Source: Procambarus clarkii (Eukaryota; Arthropoda; Malacostraca; Decapoda; Cambaridae). Taken from it: a stretch of 64,000 nucleotides of DNA. A program made the position numbers and the translations under genes. Below, one piece after another: positions 10,201-64,000 of this stretch. The stretch lies in NCBI RefSeq assembly GCF_040958095.1, contig NC_091217.1, positions 12,213,215 to 12,277,214 of the forward strand, written 5' to 3'. Below the pieces are notes generated by a model, which was not told where the DNA came from, did no database searches, and worked only from the letters and a program-made list of their open reading frames with translations. How positions within the stretch are numbered: the first letter of the stretch is position 1; each line of letters starts with the position of its first letter.

Positions 10201-11609
10201 CATAATTTGGATACTGTATTGTTAATTCTTTTATTAATTTGAGTGTTGGATTTATTACCAAACAATATGTAAAATGTCTAGTCAATATTAAAGGTAAGTT
10301 TGTTAGCAGTCAACCACAAATGGACTTTATTTAGTTCAGTATTCACTATGCTATTAAGAATTAGTGGGTTAACATGGGATAAAATGAAGGCTCTTTCGTT
10401 TTCAACTCTTTCATGATCTAAAATAAAATAAATACTACCAGTTTTTTTTTTACCACTGATAACCAAATAGACAAAACACAACCTAAAAAGTTGCAATAAC
10501 CTGGAATCAAACAAAAAGTTACTGGCGAATGAAGCATTAAGTTGACAGGTCAACATTCATAGTAACTTTATTTATATTCGTAATAAATTAATAAATAAAA
10601 TAATAAATAAATGTTTATTTAGGTAAGGTACATACATACAAGAAATTTTTACAAAGATTGGTGGACTTATAGATAGAGCTAGTACATACAATGCCTAAAG
10701 CCACTACAGTATTACGCAAAGCGTTTCGGGCATGAAAAACTTAAATGACTAAAGCTTAATACTAATTGAGCATAAAGAGTAAAATGAAAACAAGAAATGA
10801 AAACATAGCTGAAAAAGCAGCACAAATACAATTCTGTCGACAAACAGTGCTCTTTAAAAAAACAAACAGACATTGGTTGACAATAGAGGGGTAAGGTAGG
10901 TTACAGGGAATTTATTAGGTATAGCTTCGTTTTTATCTTAAACTGGTTGAGAGAGGTACAGTCTTTAACATGGTTGGGAAGGTCATTCAACAATCTGGGC
11001 CCCTTGATTTGTAGAGCATTTCTAGTTTGATTAAGTCGTACTCTAGGAATATCAAAACTGTATTTATTTCTGGTGTGGTGCTCATGGGTTCTGTTACAAC
11101 CTTCTATGAAGCTTTTGAGTTCAGGATTGGCATTACAATTTTGCGTTTTATATATGTATAATACACATGAGAGAATGTGCAGTGACTTAATGTCTAACAT
11201 CTTCAGAGATTTGAGTAGGGGTACCGAGTGATGTCTGGGGCCAGAGTTGGATATTGTCCTAATAGCAGCTTTGTGTTGAGTAATTAGAGGACGTAAATGA
11301 TTTTGGGTAGTAGATCTATGTAATGTAAATAAATTAGATCTGTACACCAGTTGATTGATCTAATTAATGTAAATAACACACCTGAAATAATATGAATGGA
11401 TAATACCAAGTAGTAAATAGGTTGGTATGATAAATTTTGGGTTTGAGCCAAGTTAAGAAGACAGGTAAATGTGTGATCTCACCTAAGACGGGACCCCTGC
11501 CAGCCTCGTCCACCCCCAACACACACGGCTCCTCCTTACACACGTCTGGCACGGCCGAGTCCAGGAAAACATTTTTGTGGTTATTTTCGCAGCACTCGGA
11601 CAAGTCCAT
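7002..11609 (-). CDS. RNASEH2A: Ribonuclease H2 subunit A, exons 1-2 (gene continues left of window)
   Basis: Catalytic subunit of the nuclear RNase H2 complex, which removes single ribonucleotides from DNA and degrades RNA in RNA:DNA hybrids. Exon 1 encodes a start resembling vertebrate RNase H2A (MDLSE) and the catalytic-site motif [12 protein letters not shown], carrying the first Asp-Glu pair. Exon 2 continues with [11 protein letters not shown] and VADSKTL, both conserved in the family. The two exons join in phase 1 with consensus splice sites, and exon 2 ends in phase 2 at a GTAAG donor. The remaining catalytic aspartates and the C-terminal part must lie left of position 1, beyond the gypsy insertion. 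An in-frame ATG at 11648 could extend the protein by 13 residues; the ATG at 11609 fits the family length better. No damage is visible. Confidence 0.93.
7201..7619. other. RNASEH2A intron 1, unique part
   Basis: Intron sequence next to the exon 2 acceptor. I see no gene or recognisable repeat in it. Confidence 0.6.
7620..8820. repeat. DIRS-like non-coding tail in inverted duplicate, split by a SINE
   Basis: The left arm (7620-8021 and 8276-8350) and the right arm (about 8395-8820) are diverged inverted copies of one sequence. Its landmarks are CCGGGGACCACGAGCC, the GACGTCA block and the GGAGCC end. The same block follows tyrosine-recombinase remnants at 42610-43200 and 62160-62950, which ties it to a DIRS-like element. 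DIRS-type retrotransposons carry inverted terminal repeats, consistent with this arrangement. The assignment by homology within the window is firm; the element type is inferred. Confidence 0.6.
8022..8275 (-). mobile_element. tRNA-derived SINE
   Basis: On the minus strand it starts with a tRNA-like head: box A-like GGCCGAGTGGACAGC and box B-like GAGTTCGATCCC. The body follows (GAAACAA, TTTCTTTCACCCT, CTAGCAGTAAA, GGTACCTGGGTGTTAG) and it ends near CCCCGAAATCATCTCAAG. It is inserted into the DIRS-like tail. Confidence 0.8.
8930..10556 (-). mobile_element. Degenerate non-LTR retrotransposon (RT and C-terminal region), split by a SINE
   Basis: Minus-strand remnants of a jockey/CR1-like LINE. 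10556-10141 encodes a late reverse-transcriptase segment ([18 protein letters not shown]). 9860-8930 corresponds to the C-terminal region that also occurs in the neighbouring copy at 10863-11346, with stops and frameshifts. The two parts are separated by the SINE at 9885-10140. Confidence 0.65.
9885..10140 (+). mobile_element. tRNA-derived SINE
   Basis: Head GGCCTGACAGCTGAGTGGAC with box B GGTTCAATCCCCGG. The body TTTCTTTCACCCTGATGC, CTAGCAGTAAATAGGTA and GGCCTGGTTGAGGACCGGG follows, ending CCCCGAAATCATCTCAAGATAACC. It interrupts the LINE remnant. Confidence 0.85.
10560..11346 (-). mobile_element. Second remnant of the same LINE family with its 3' tail
   Basis: 11346-10900 is an open frame of 148 codons resembling the C-terminal region of jockey/CR1-type polymerases ([20 protein letters not shown], then [16 protein letters not shown]). 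The non-coding tail runs to about 10560 and contains ACGCAAAGCGTTTCGGGC, a sequence also found at 46137-46300. Only the 3' part of the element is present. Confidence 0.65.
11483..11609 (-). CDS. RNASEH2A: RNASEH2A coding exon 1
   Basis: 127 nt, 42 codons plus one base, starting at ATG 11609-11607 in a good context (CACAATGG). It ends with GTCTTAG before the donor GTGAGAT and contains the DEAGRG active-site motif. Confidence 0.93.
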
Positions 11610-11729
11610 TGTGATGGGGTCAATGTGGTACTTGAGTGTTCTCGACACGGGGGTACGGGAGCGCGTAATGTTTGGACTAATTCGCGGGTTCCTTAACTCT
11701 GAGAGGGATCATTAGTACAAATGTTTACT

Positions 11730-12120
11730 ATTTTATTTACTTGTTGTTAAATGAGGGGGAGACGACGATTGAGGAATCGGAGGGGCCTTTTATTTATTTA
11801 GAAGTTAGTTTATAATAACAACAACAATAATAATAATACATAAAAACAATAATAATAATGCATAAATAAAATAAATAAATAATAATAATAATACATTAGT
11901 ATGCACAAGCTTATATACCTTATTCTATATGAAAGATTACAAAGTGTAGATAAAAAAAAAACTAGCTACAAGTTCATCTAATATCCTCATTCCACAGGAT
12001 GCATGGAATCATGCATGGAATCAAGAGAGAACATGAAACGCGAGGCCTCTGATTCGGAAAGGTTGATGATATTCTTGAGAGATATAAGAATTTTGCACCA
12101 AGATTGTAATATTTTGTTGA
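11730..12120. other. AT-rich intergenic sequence upstream of RNASEH2A
   Basis: Contains an AATAAT-type simple repeat at about 11815-11900. RNASEH2A must be transcribed from this side, but no promoter element can be singled out. Confidence 0.4.
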
Positions 12121-12124
12121 ATTA

Positions 12125-12385
12125 TCTGCAGGTGTCTTGCAATTTGTCTATACAGTATACCTAGGTCATAAAAGTATTTGTGTGTACGTCTGATAACATA
12201 CTACTTGTGAAGGAGGAAATGTATATTTTTACCTCTCAAAATGTTTGGTAATGTGTTTATTTGTGATGTGTGTCTATGTATATATTAACACGTTGTACTG
12301 AATGGGGTGAGAATAGCTTGAGCTACCTCATCCCTCTGTGTGTATTTTACCTCAATAAACTTATTTCAATTTCAATTCAATTTCG
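12125..12385 (+). mobile_element. 3' end of an unidentified LINE-like element
   Basis: Ends with ACCTCAATAAACTTATTTCA followed by an ATTTCA-type reiterated tail, the form of a non-LTR 3' terminus. No coding part is attached. Confidence 0.4.
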
Positions 12386-12389
12386 AGGC

Positions 12390-12720
12390 CTCTGATCTAT
12401 TGGCTCTTTGGTCCCGCCTTTAAACTGTCAATCAACTGGTGTACAGATTCCTGAGCCTACTGGGCTCTATCAAATCTGCATTTGAAACTGTGTATGGAGT
12501 CAGCCTCCACCACATCACTGCTTAATGCATTCCATTTGTTAACTACTCGGACACTGAAAAAAAGTCTTTCTAACGTCTCTGTGGCCCATCTGGGTACTCA
12601 GTTCCACCTGTGTCCCCTTGTTCGTGTTCCGCCCGTGCTAAAGAGTTTGTCTTTGTCCACCCTGTCAATTCCCCTGAGAATTTTGTAGGTGGTTATCATG
12701 TCTCCCCTTACTCTTCTATT
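12390..12720 (-). mobile_element. LINE C-terminal remnant
   Basis: The minus strand encodes RGDMITTYKIL, then GIDRVDKDKLF and TRTRGHRWN. This is the same C-terminal block as in the large LINE family at 32-42 kb but from a diverged relative. It is truncated 5'. Confidence 0.65.
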
Positions 12721-12844
12721 TTACAAGGAAAACAATGTATGAAGCAGTTACATAGCCAAAAGTTCCTCATGCCGTTTGGCCTGAAATCATTGATTACAGG
12801 GCAATCACAGATAAAGTGTTTACCTGAATTTACCTGAGGGCCGG

Positions 12845-13215
12845 TCATCCTAATTGGGAACTGTTCGAATCATATATAACCATTTCGGATACCGGCGGTT
12901 CAGTACACAAAAATCCAGTTCGTTCACAAACAAGTTTATATACACGAACCCTTTTTGTTTACACATGTGCGCTGGCTGGAGTTCGCTGTTGTTCTCGTCT
13001 TCCAAGACAATTATTTTTTGACCAAAACGAGACAATAGAAGTTGATAAAAAGTTAAGAATATGAATAAATACATGGCATTTGATCATATAATTAGCGCAT
13101 GTCTTCAGATAATATTTAGGTTGAGTTCTTTTAATTTATCTTTATACAATTAATGAATAAAATACGTTTTTGTCGTCCTAGCATCTATATATTATGATGA
13201 TCACATCAACATATC
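12845..13215. other. Intergenic, nothing recognised
   Basis: No open frame of note and no repeat I can match within the window. Confidence 0.4.
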
Positions 13216-13224
13216 TACACTGAG

Positions 13225-13560
13225 TGTAGATATGTTGGACCTGGTGGCTGAGTGGAGATATAAGGGGGCCTGGTGGCTGAGTGGAGATATATGGGGGCCT
13301 GGTGGCTGAGTGGACAGCGTTTGGGATTCGTAGTCCTAGGGACCAGGGATCGATCCCCGGCGATGGCGGAAACAAATAGGTAGAGTTTCTTTCACCCTGT
13401 TGCCCCTGTTTGCCTAGCAGTAAATAGGTACCTGGGTGTTAGACAGCTGTTATGGGCTGCTTCCTGGTGGCATGTGCGTGCATGGGGGAAAAAAATATTT
13501 GACAGTTGAGAGGCAGGCCGAAAGAGCCAGAGCTCAACCCCTGCAAGCATAACTAGGTGA
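13225..13560 (+). mobile_element. tRNA-derived SINE with a reiterated 5' head
   Basis: The head GGCCTGGTGGCTGAGTGGA occurs three times in direct repeat (about 13237, 13268 and 13298) before a single full SINE body. The body has box B GGGATCGATCCCCGG, TTTCTTTCACCCTG and CTAGCAGTAAATAGGTACC, and ends near AACTAGGTGAATAC. Confidence 0.8.
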
Positions 13561-13689
13561 ATACACTAAAATCAGTGTGCATATACTGTATATTAAATGG
13601 AGGCTGACTTGTGTTTGGCGCACTGTTTGTGTTGCTGTGTTTGTTAACATACACACACATACATACATACATGAGTTCTTGCATTCTTG

Positions 13690-13912
13690 TACAGCCACTA
13701 GTCTGCAATGCATAGCTTTTCGGGCAGGTCCCTAATCCTAATTTTCCCATACATCCCTCTAACTCTCAGGCACCTATTTATTGCTAGGTGAACAGGGGCA
13801 TCAGGGTGAATGAAACCCTGCCCATTTATTTCTGCTTCTGCTGGGGATCGAACCCAGACTATTAGGACTACGAACCCCGAGCGCTGTCCACTCAACGGTC
13901 AGACCCCCAAGC
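13690..13912 (-). mobile_element. tRNA-derived SINE
   Basis: Minus-strand copy with box A-like TGAGTGGACAGCGCTCGG and box B GGGTTCGATCCCCAG, then TTTCATTCACCCTGATGC and the 3' part CTGCCCGAAAAGC. Confidence 0.75.
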
Positions 13913-14063
13913 TGTATATAAGAATAAGAATGCTGTTGTTGTTTTAGATTCAGCTACTCGGAACACAAAGTTCCGAGTAGCACAGGCTATGGTGAGCCCA
14001 TAGCGAATTTACATGGCACAGGAGCGGGGTCATAACTGGTAAGAATGAGAAGGTGCACGTTGT

Positions 14064-14280
14064 GTAGGTAGGATTATGATGGGTAGGGGCGGGAGTGGGT
14101 GATGTGTAAGTAGGATGGGTGGGGGTGGGAGTGGGTAATGTGGTGATGTGTAGATAGGATGGGTGGGGTGGAAGTGGGGGATGTGTAACTCGGATGGGTG
14201 GGGTGGGAGTGGGTAATGTGGTGATGTGTAGGTAGGATGGGTTGGGGTGGAAGTGGGTAAGGTGTAGGTATGGGTTGTGT
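14064..14280. repeat. G-rich minisatellite
   Basis: Imperfect direct repeats of GTAGGATGGGTGGGG and GGGAGTGGGTAATGTGG. Pro/His-rich open frames on the minus strand here are by-products of the repeat. Confidence 0.75.
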
Positions 14281-14374
14281 GTGCCTTTATACTGTTCCCA
14301 CTGCCACTCATAGGACAGTGAGAGGCAAGTGTAACTGGTGAGTGAGTAATAATGGGTTGTATTATTTGCAGTCT

Positions 14375-14600
14375 CCATGTGGGGACTGAGTGAGTGCTTT
14401 GGCCTGGGTTCGTATCCTGGCCAGGGGAGGATTGACTGGGTGCCAATCCTTAACTGTAGCCTCTGTTCACCCAGCAGTGAATGAGTACCTGGATGTTAAA
14501 TAATTTGGCGGATCGCACTTTGAGAAAAATTAGGATTAAGGACCTGCCCGAAACACTGTGTGCTAGTGGCTTTACAAGAATGTAATAACTGGTATATATT
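14375..14600 (+). mobile_element. tRNA-derived SINE, second subfamily
   Basis: Box B-like GGGTTCGTATCCTGGCC, then TGTTCACCCAGCAGTGAATG and a tail with CTGCCCGAAACACTGTGTGC. It is related to the minus-strand copy at 50100-50220. Confidence 0.65.
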
Positions 14601-15530
14601 CACAAAAAAACATCTTTTCATTTTCTTTACCTCCTTCAAGGTGTTGGAGAATATCATAGCTCTTGTTTACATAGTTTACAACTGGGGTAGTATCTACCAT
14701 TGGGGGGTTCATTACCTGTAGTGAACAGTGCTTGAAAATAAAGAGTATTCAGAAGACCACCAAACACTAATATTTTCTTCTCCTACTACCCCTATTCTTT
14801 TTTTTCTTTTTTTAATAATTTTATTGCACTGCATTATGAGTTATAGAAAACACACACACACATATATAACAACCACCTGTCATAAATATTGATATACCAG
14901 CCTAATTCTGGGATTACAATTACAATGTCACACTGTTTATAGTGGACGTTTTGTGCTGTCTGTACATATAATTCTCAATTCTACACATATCATAACTGAT
15001 TATACATATGCTTTTTGGCCTTCGAGTGTCATTGACTGCTCTTCTGACATTCCTAATTTCCTGATATACTGTTGGATTTACAAGAGATTGGAATGCCAAT
15101 ATAGATCTAACTCAATTTCAAGCTTATTATATGCAGTTTTAGCTGCATTGTTTGTGTCGTAAGCATTATATAAATTGACAGTACGAGTCCACTTAGTATT
15201 TTTCCTATTGGTGATTCAATCATGCTATGGCGATAAAAGTTTATTAATAAACTGAATTATTATTAACTTTAATTATAAATTATATAAATTTGAAGGTAGT
15301 AATAATGGCACTAAACAAAGGGAAAGTTTTACCCTGCGTAAAATAGCTTGATAACATTAACGTTGTAAGTTAACAATGCACTGTTTTCAAACAAAATTTT
15401 GCACCCTTTTGCCAGTTAAATTGTGGGCAAGTTTTTGTTTACAGAAGGATTCAAGATCACCATGTTGAAACAGTTGCATGTTTCACGAAAAAAAAAAAGT
15501 TCTCCGACTTACATAACAAAGTAATAACTG
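14600..15530. other. AT-rich intergenic sequence, nothing recognised
   Basis: Contains short A, T and CA runs and no convincing coding region. Confidence 0.4.
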
Positions 15531-15539
15531 AACCAATTG

Positions 15540-16450
15540 ATAGTGTATGTCAAGTTCCTGCAAGATCCTTACCCCCCAAAATTACCCTCATTTGATCTTT
15601 ACAACCTCAAATCCAGTAACTCTTGCATTCTATACATCAAAAAATCCCTCCTCCATGAATTTCTTTGAGAAAAATAAACCGAGGGACAACAGTATCATGG
15701 AGTGAGGATTTATGTGGACAACTCGATCCACAATATATATATTAATCTATATGCTACAGAGCTCAAAGTACCTCATTTAATTCCCCAGTTCAATTATATT
15801 GATCTTCCATGCCGTGCTCAAGCAGAGCCTACCATCATTTTGGTGACTACAATGTCAGACACAAGGACATTTGTGGCTCCCGCTTTAGTAACAGGAATGG
15901 GAATCAACTGCTGTCGCTACTAAATAGTCATGATAATGTACAGATTGTGGGCGACTTTGAAAACACGCAGATTTCTGGAAGCATTCTAGACCTCTTGTGT
16001 TGGTTTCAACATCTCTCATGCCTGATGCACATCTATATTGTAACAGATTTGTTATCAGATCATAACCCTAGAACGACTATCATCCTGCCCGGTGGGACTT
16101 TTAAATGCAAGTGGCTCAGTGTTTCTTCCGCTCGACAGGAGGAAGACTTTCGTCTGCTCACATGTCAGAGTAATATAGCACTTATGATCCCTCCACAGTC
16201 CAGACATTTAATAACGATCTAGTACATAAGAATCAGATATTCGTTAACCCTTTAGGTTGGCCCCCATACTGTCCGATAGCCAGAACTTGATGAAAACTAA
16301 TAAACACCATGCCTGTTACAATGACCCCCAAACTGCATACTTTGAAACGCACTGCCAGAAGAGTTGGAATTTTACAGAACTTAGGCAAGAAAACTGGGAG
16401 TCTAAACTCTCACACCCCTCTCAATCAGGCATGGATGGGTATTAAAAGAA
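15540..16450 (+). pseudogene. Non-LTR retrotransposon endonuclease relic
   Basis: Fragmented frames resemble the apurinic-type endonuclease of LINEs: GDYNVRHKDICGSRFSNRNG near 15843-15900 (the GDFN motif and the residues after it) and LLSDHNPRT near 16049-16075 (the SDH motif). Several frameshifts separate the pieces and no reverse transcriptase follows. It lies just beyond the XAB2 3' end, on the opposite strand. Confidence 0.55.
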
Positions 16451-16595
16451 CCAAAGACAATAAGATCAGCTATTAATTGTCATACCCTGTCTTATTCAAA
16501 TAAGACAGGCACTTTTATAGATTTGCAGACACCATAATATTAGACTCTTGATGCATATTATGTAAAAGTTGTAATAAAAATACTGTATGTAAAAT

Positions 16596-16612
16596 TTTAT
16601 TTACATTTTATT
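16596..16612 (-). promoter_or_regulatory. Tandem polyadenylation signals of XAB2
   Basis: Two minus-strand AATAAA hexamers (16607-16612 and 16596-16601) lie 30-46 bases after the XAB2 stop codon. Confidence 0.6.
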
Positions 16613-16641
16613 AAACAGACCAAAGTTAAAACAATTACAGT

Positions 16642-62076
<45,435 letters not shown>

Positions 62077-62159
62077 CTGAAAGGGAAAGATTATGATGTT
62101 GGTTCACTTGTTAAAATTGGCAAAAATATGTTTCAACCAAAAAAAAAAAAAAAAACATA

Positions 62160-62950
62160 AAATGTAATAAAACGCCATTTTGTGAGTCACGGAGCTATCC
62201 ATGGCTGATATGGATACCCTAACTATTTTGCATCAGTCGATGTGGGTGGAGTTCTAGGCCTACCGGGGACCACGAGCCAGAACCTGGTCCCCTCACAGAG
62301 GCACGAGGAGCAATGGGGCATAGAAATGCACATGTAATATGGAGCATTCTGTATCTGCCTTCGACCGGGACAGGCACCCAGAAAGGTAAGCACCACAAAA
62401 CAAACCCCTATTCTGGTTAACAACGAAAATCACCAAATGAGTGGACAGATCTCCCCAAAAGAAAAACGAGCTAACAAGCATGACGTCACCCGAGCCGCGC
62501 CGCATGTTTTCCCCCTCCCTGGGAGGGGGAAGGGGAGCCCCAGACCCCCGCGCCGGCGATCCCCACCCCAGTTCTGGAGCTGGATATAAAAAATGCAAAA
62601 AAATGCTGACTGGAGGGAGGGAGGGTTGTCGGAGAGCCTGCGGGACTAACCCAGAAAACGCCATTTCATTACATTCAACGCTGGTTTTCTGGGGGAGCCC
62701 GTATGGCTCCCCGGAGCTACTTCACCAAAGACAACAGAATAAAAAGGGGACTTACCCGGGAGGTGGTTGGTGCTCCACTCTTCAACTTGAAGTCGAGACA
62801 ACGAGCTGCAACCACCGACCGAAAGCAACACAGGCCCGACTGGGCCCAGGAACGTTCACAAGGTAGCATGCAGCCAGGACCCTGTTCGACCGCCAAAAAC
62901 CCCGTGCCCAAATGTCAGCCCAAGACATATTGCCAAAGACGGCAGCAAGT
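62160..62950 (-). mobile_element. DIRS-like 3' part: tyrosine recombinase end and tail
   Basis: On the minus strand 62948-62770 encodes LAAVFGNMSWADIWARGFWR and VPGPSRACVAFGR, the C-terminal end of a DIRS-type tyrosine recombinase. It matches the copy at 42610-43200. The non-coding tail with GACGTCA and the CCACGAGCC block runs to about 62160. Confidence 0.65.
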
Positions 62951-63597
62951 TAGTTTAGTTGATTTATTATGCACCCCTTACCCATCTTGTGGGCGGTAGT
63001 GGAAAGAGTTACAGAGGCACATAATGGGCTCAGGAACTGAACCCCACAATTCATTTAGCTAAGCAAGTTACAATCTTGTTGAGCTAGTTACAAAATTCAA
63101 TATAAGTCGTCACATCAACAATGGGTTCGAGATCGACCACAAGTACAGTTTCTAAATTAAGCAACTGACATGTGTGGAGAGCTAGTGTCACAATTGATAT
63201 GTTTGTCCTGCACACCACCCCCCATCCAGTGGGCAGCGGTGGATAGGTTACAATCACTTAGTTACTACCTACAGTTAGCAAACTGGGGATATTTGGCTAA
63301 AATTTCTGGTAGCAGATCATTTTGAATGAAATATTTATACATCGTTGGAACATTGGTTATAGAATTGTCTCTAAATTCACGTATCTTTTCGCACTCCATC
63401 ACATAGTGATGGAGGGTGTGCGAATAATTTTGTTGACACAGTTTACATTTGGTCAGGTCTACATCGGCAGATAATGAAAATTCCCAGGGATACTTGTAAC
63501 CGAGTCTAAGCTGAGCAGTAGTAACATCTAGAAGTCTGCTGATTTTATTGGATGATCCATAGATGTGTGGCTCCTCTTGCATGATAGTATGATGATA
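62944..63597 (-). mobile_element. LINE 3' part, different family
   Basis: 63582-63265 is an open C-terminal frame of 105 residues containing the zinc-binding-like CKLCQQNYSHTLHHYVMEC found at the end of I/jockey/RTE-type polymerases. The 3' non-coding part follows (CCACTACCGCCCACAAGATG and ATTATGTGCCTCTGTAACTC on the minus strand), ending at 62944. Confidence 0.7.
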
Positions 63598-63599
63598 GA

Positions 63600-63859
63600 T
63601 GGAATTACTGGTGTCATTAGATTACATTACTGGTGGAGTAGACCTCGTCTGGCGAAGGCTCTGCCAACGCCCCTTTTTTGACAGACTTCCCTACCCTATT
63701 GCGGCTAAAATATGCCACCTACGATTTTTTTGTTATTTTTTCCGTGATCAGGGAACAAAAATGAACACTTCTATAAGACGAAAGAATTTTTTGGATTTTT
63801 TTTTTTGTTGCGCCCGTGGGTGTTAATTCCATTTGGGCCCCTAGCGGTTTGAGGGTTAA
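63600..63859. mobile_element. Right end of a piggyBac-like MITE
   Basis: Ends GGTTTGAGGGTTAA. The preceding 250 bases match the right part of 28269-29635 (GCCACCTACGATTTTTTTG, GATCAGGGAACAAAAATGAA). Confidence 0.65.
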
Positions 63860-64000
63860 TAATTTTGTTGTATTTGTGTCTAGCTTCGGGCACGAGCATG
63901 TTATAATTATGTCTAAAAGAGTTGAGAGCATTTAAGGATGATAAGGAGTCACTTACAATTAATGTATTAAGTTTGGAGACTTGTACACATTTCAGTGCAA

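Noticed and set aside
14030-14446. Pro/His/Thr-rich minus-strand frames
   Set aside because: They follow the G-rich minisatellite at 14064-14280.
62100-64000. Further upstream XAB2 exon in the window
   Set aside because: I looked on the minus strand for the segment before the exon at 62076 and found only DIRS, LINE and piggyBac sequence, so it must lie beyond 64000.

Overview
This window is eukaryotic genomic DNA, almost certainly from a decapod crustacean (crayfish, lobster or shrimp type). The reasons are two intron-rich metazoan genes, several tRNA-derived SINE families of a kind common in decapod sequence, DIRS-like tyrosine-recombinase retrotransposons, and dense nested non-LTR, LTR, piggyBac-like and pogo-like elements. 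Nothing bacterial (operons, CRISPR, phage) is present. I cannot name the species.

Host genes. Two genes lie in tandem on the minus strand. XAB2/SYF1, the HAT-repeat splicing and transcription-coupled-repair factor, runs from beyond position 64000 down to its stop codon at 16642-16644. Thirteen coding exons are present with GT-AG junctions that join in phase; only about the first 131 residues (human numbering) are missing. About 5 kb further along is the 5' part of RNASEH2A (catalytic subunit of RNase H2): exon 1 at 11483-11609 and exon 2 at 7002-7200, with later exons beyond the left edge. All other coding potential belongs to transposable elements, mostly inside introns of these genes.

Layout. 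1-6964: Ty3/gypsy element with intact gag and pol, a -1 frameshift site and a 3' LTR, inserted in RNASEH2A intron 2. 7.2-11.5 kb: RNASEH2A intron 1, with a DIRS-like inverted tail, two LINE remnants and SINEs. 11.6-16.6 kb: intergenic, SINE-rich, with LINE relics. 16.7-23.7 kb: last XAB2 intron, holding a very young LTR element (LTRs differ at one base seen) that encodes Gag and protease but no reverse transcriptase. 24-31.6 kb: XAB2 exons, SINEs and a pogo-like element containing two TTAA-flanked piggyBac-like MITEs. 31.6-42.3 kb: a large intron with several copies of one LINE family, most abutting CA/TG microsatellites, plus a DIRS-like RT-RNase H relic. 42.6-46.9 kb: a second DIRS-like copy, split exactly by a pogo MITE. 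47.6-50.1 kb: piggyBac transposase pseudogene split by a 368-bp palindromic foldback element. 51-57 kb: a TTAA element nested in the terminal repeat of another, then a LINE split at TA by a 3.3-kb pogo-like element carrying two G-rich minisatellites and another TTAA MITE. 57-64 kb: a Tigger-like element, hairpin repeats, the remaining XAB2 exons and a third DIRS-like tail.

The host genes act in related processes (splicing, transcription-coupled repair, RNA:DNA hybrid processing), but nothing in the sequence shows that they are co-regulated. Several insertions can be read at base resolution because the sequence on either side closes up exactly once the insert and one target duplication are removed, so the order of events can be reconstructed.
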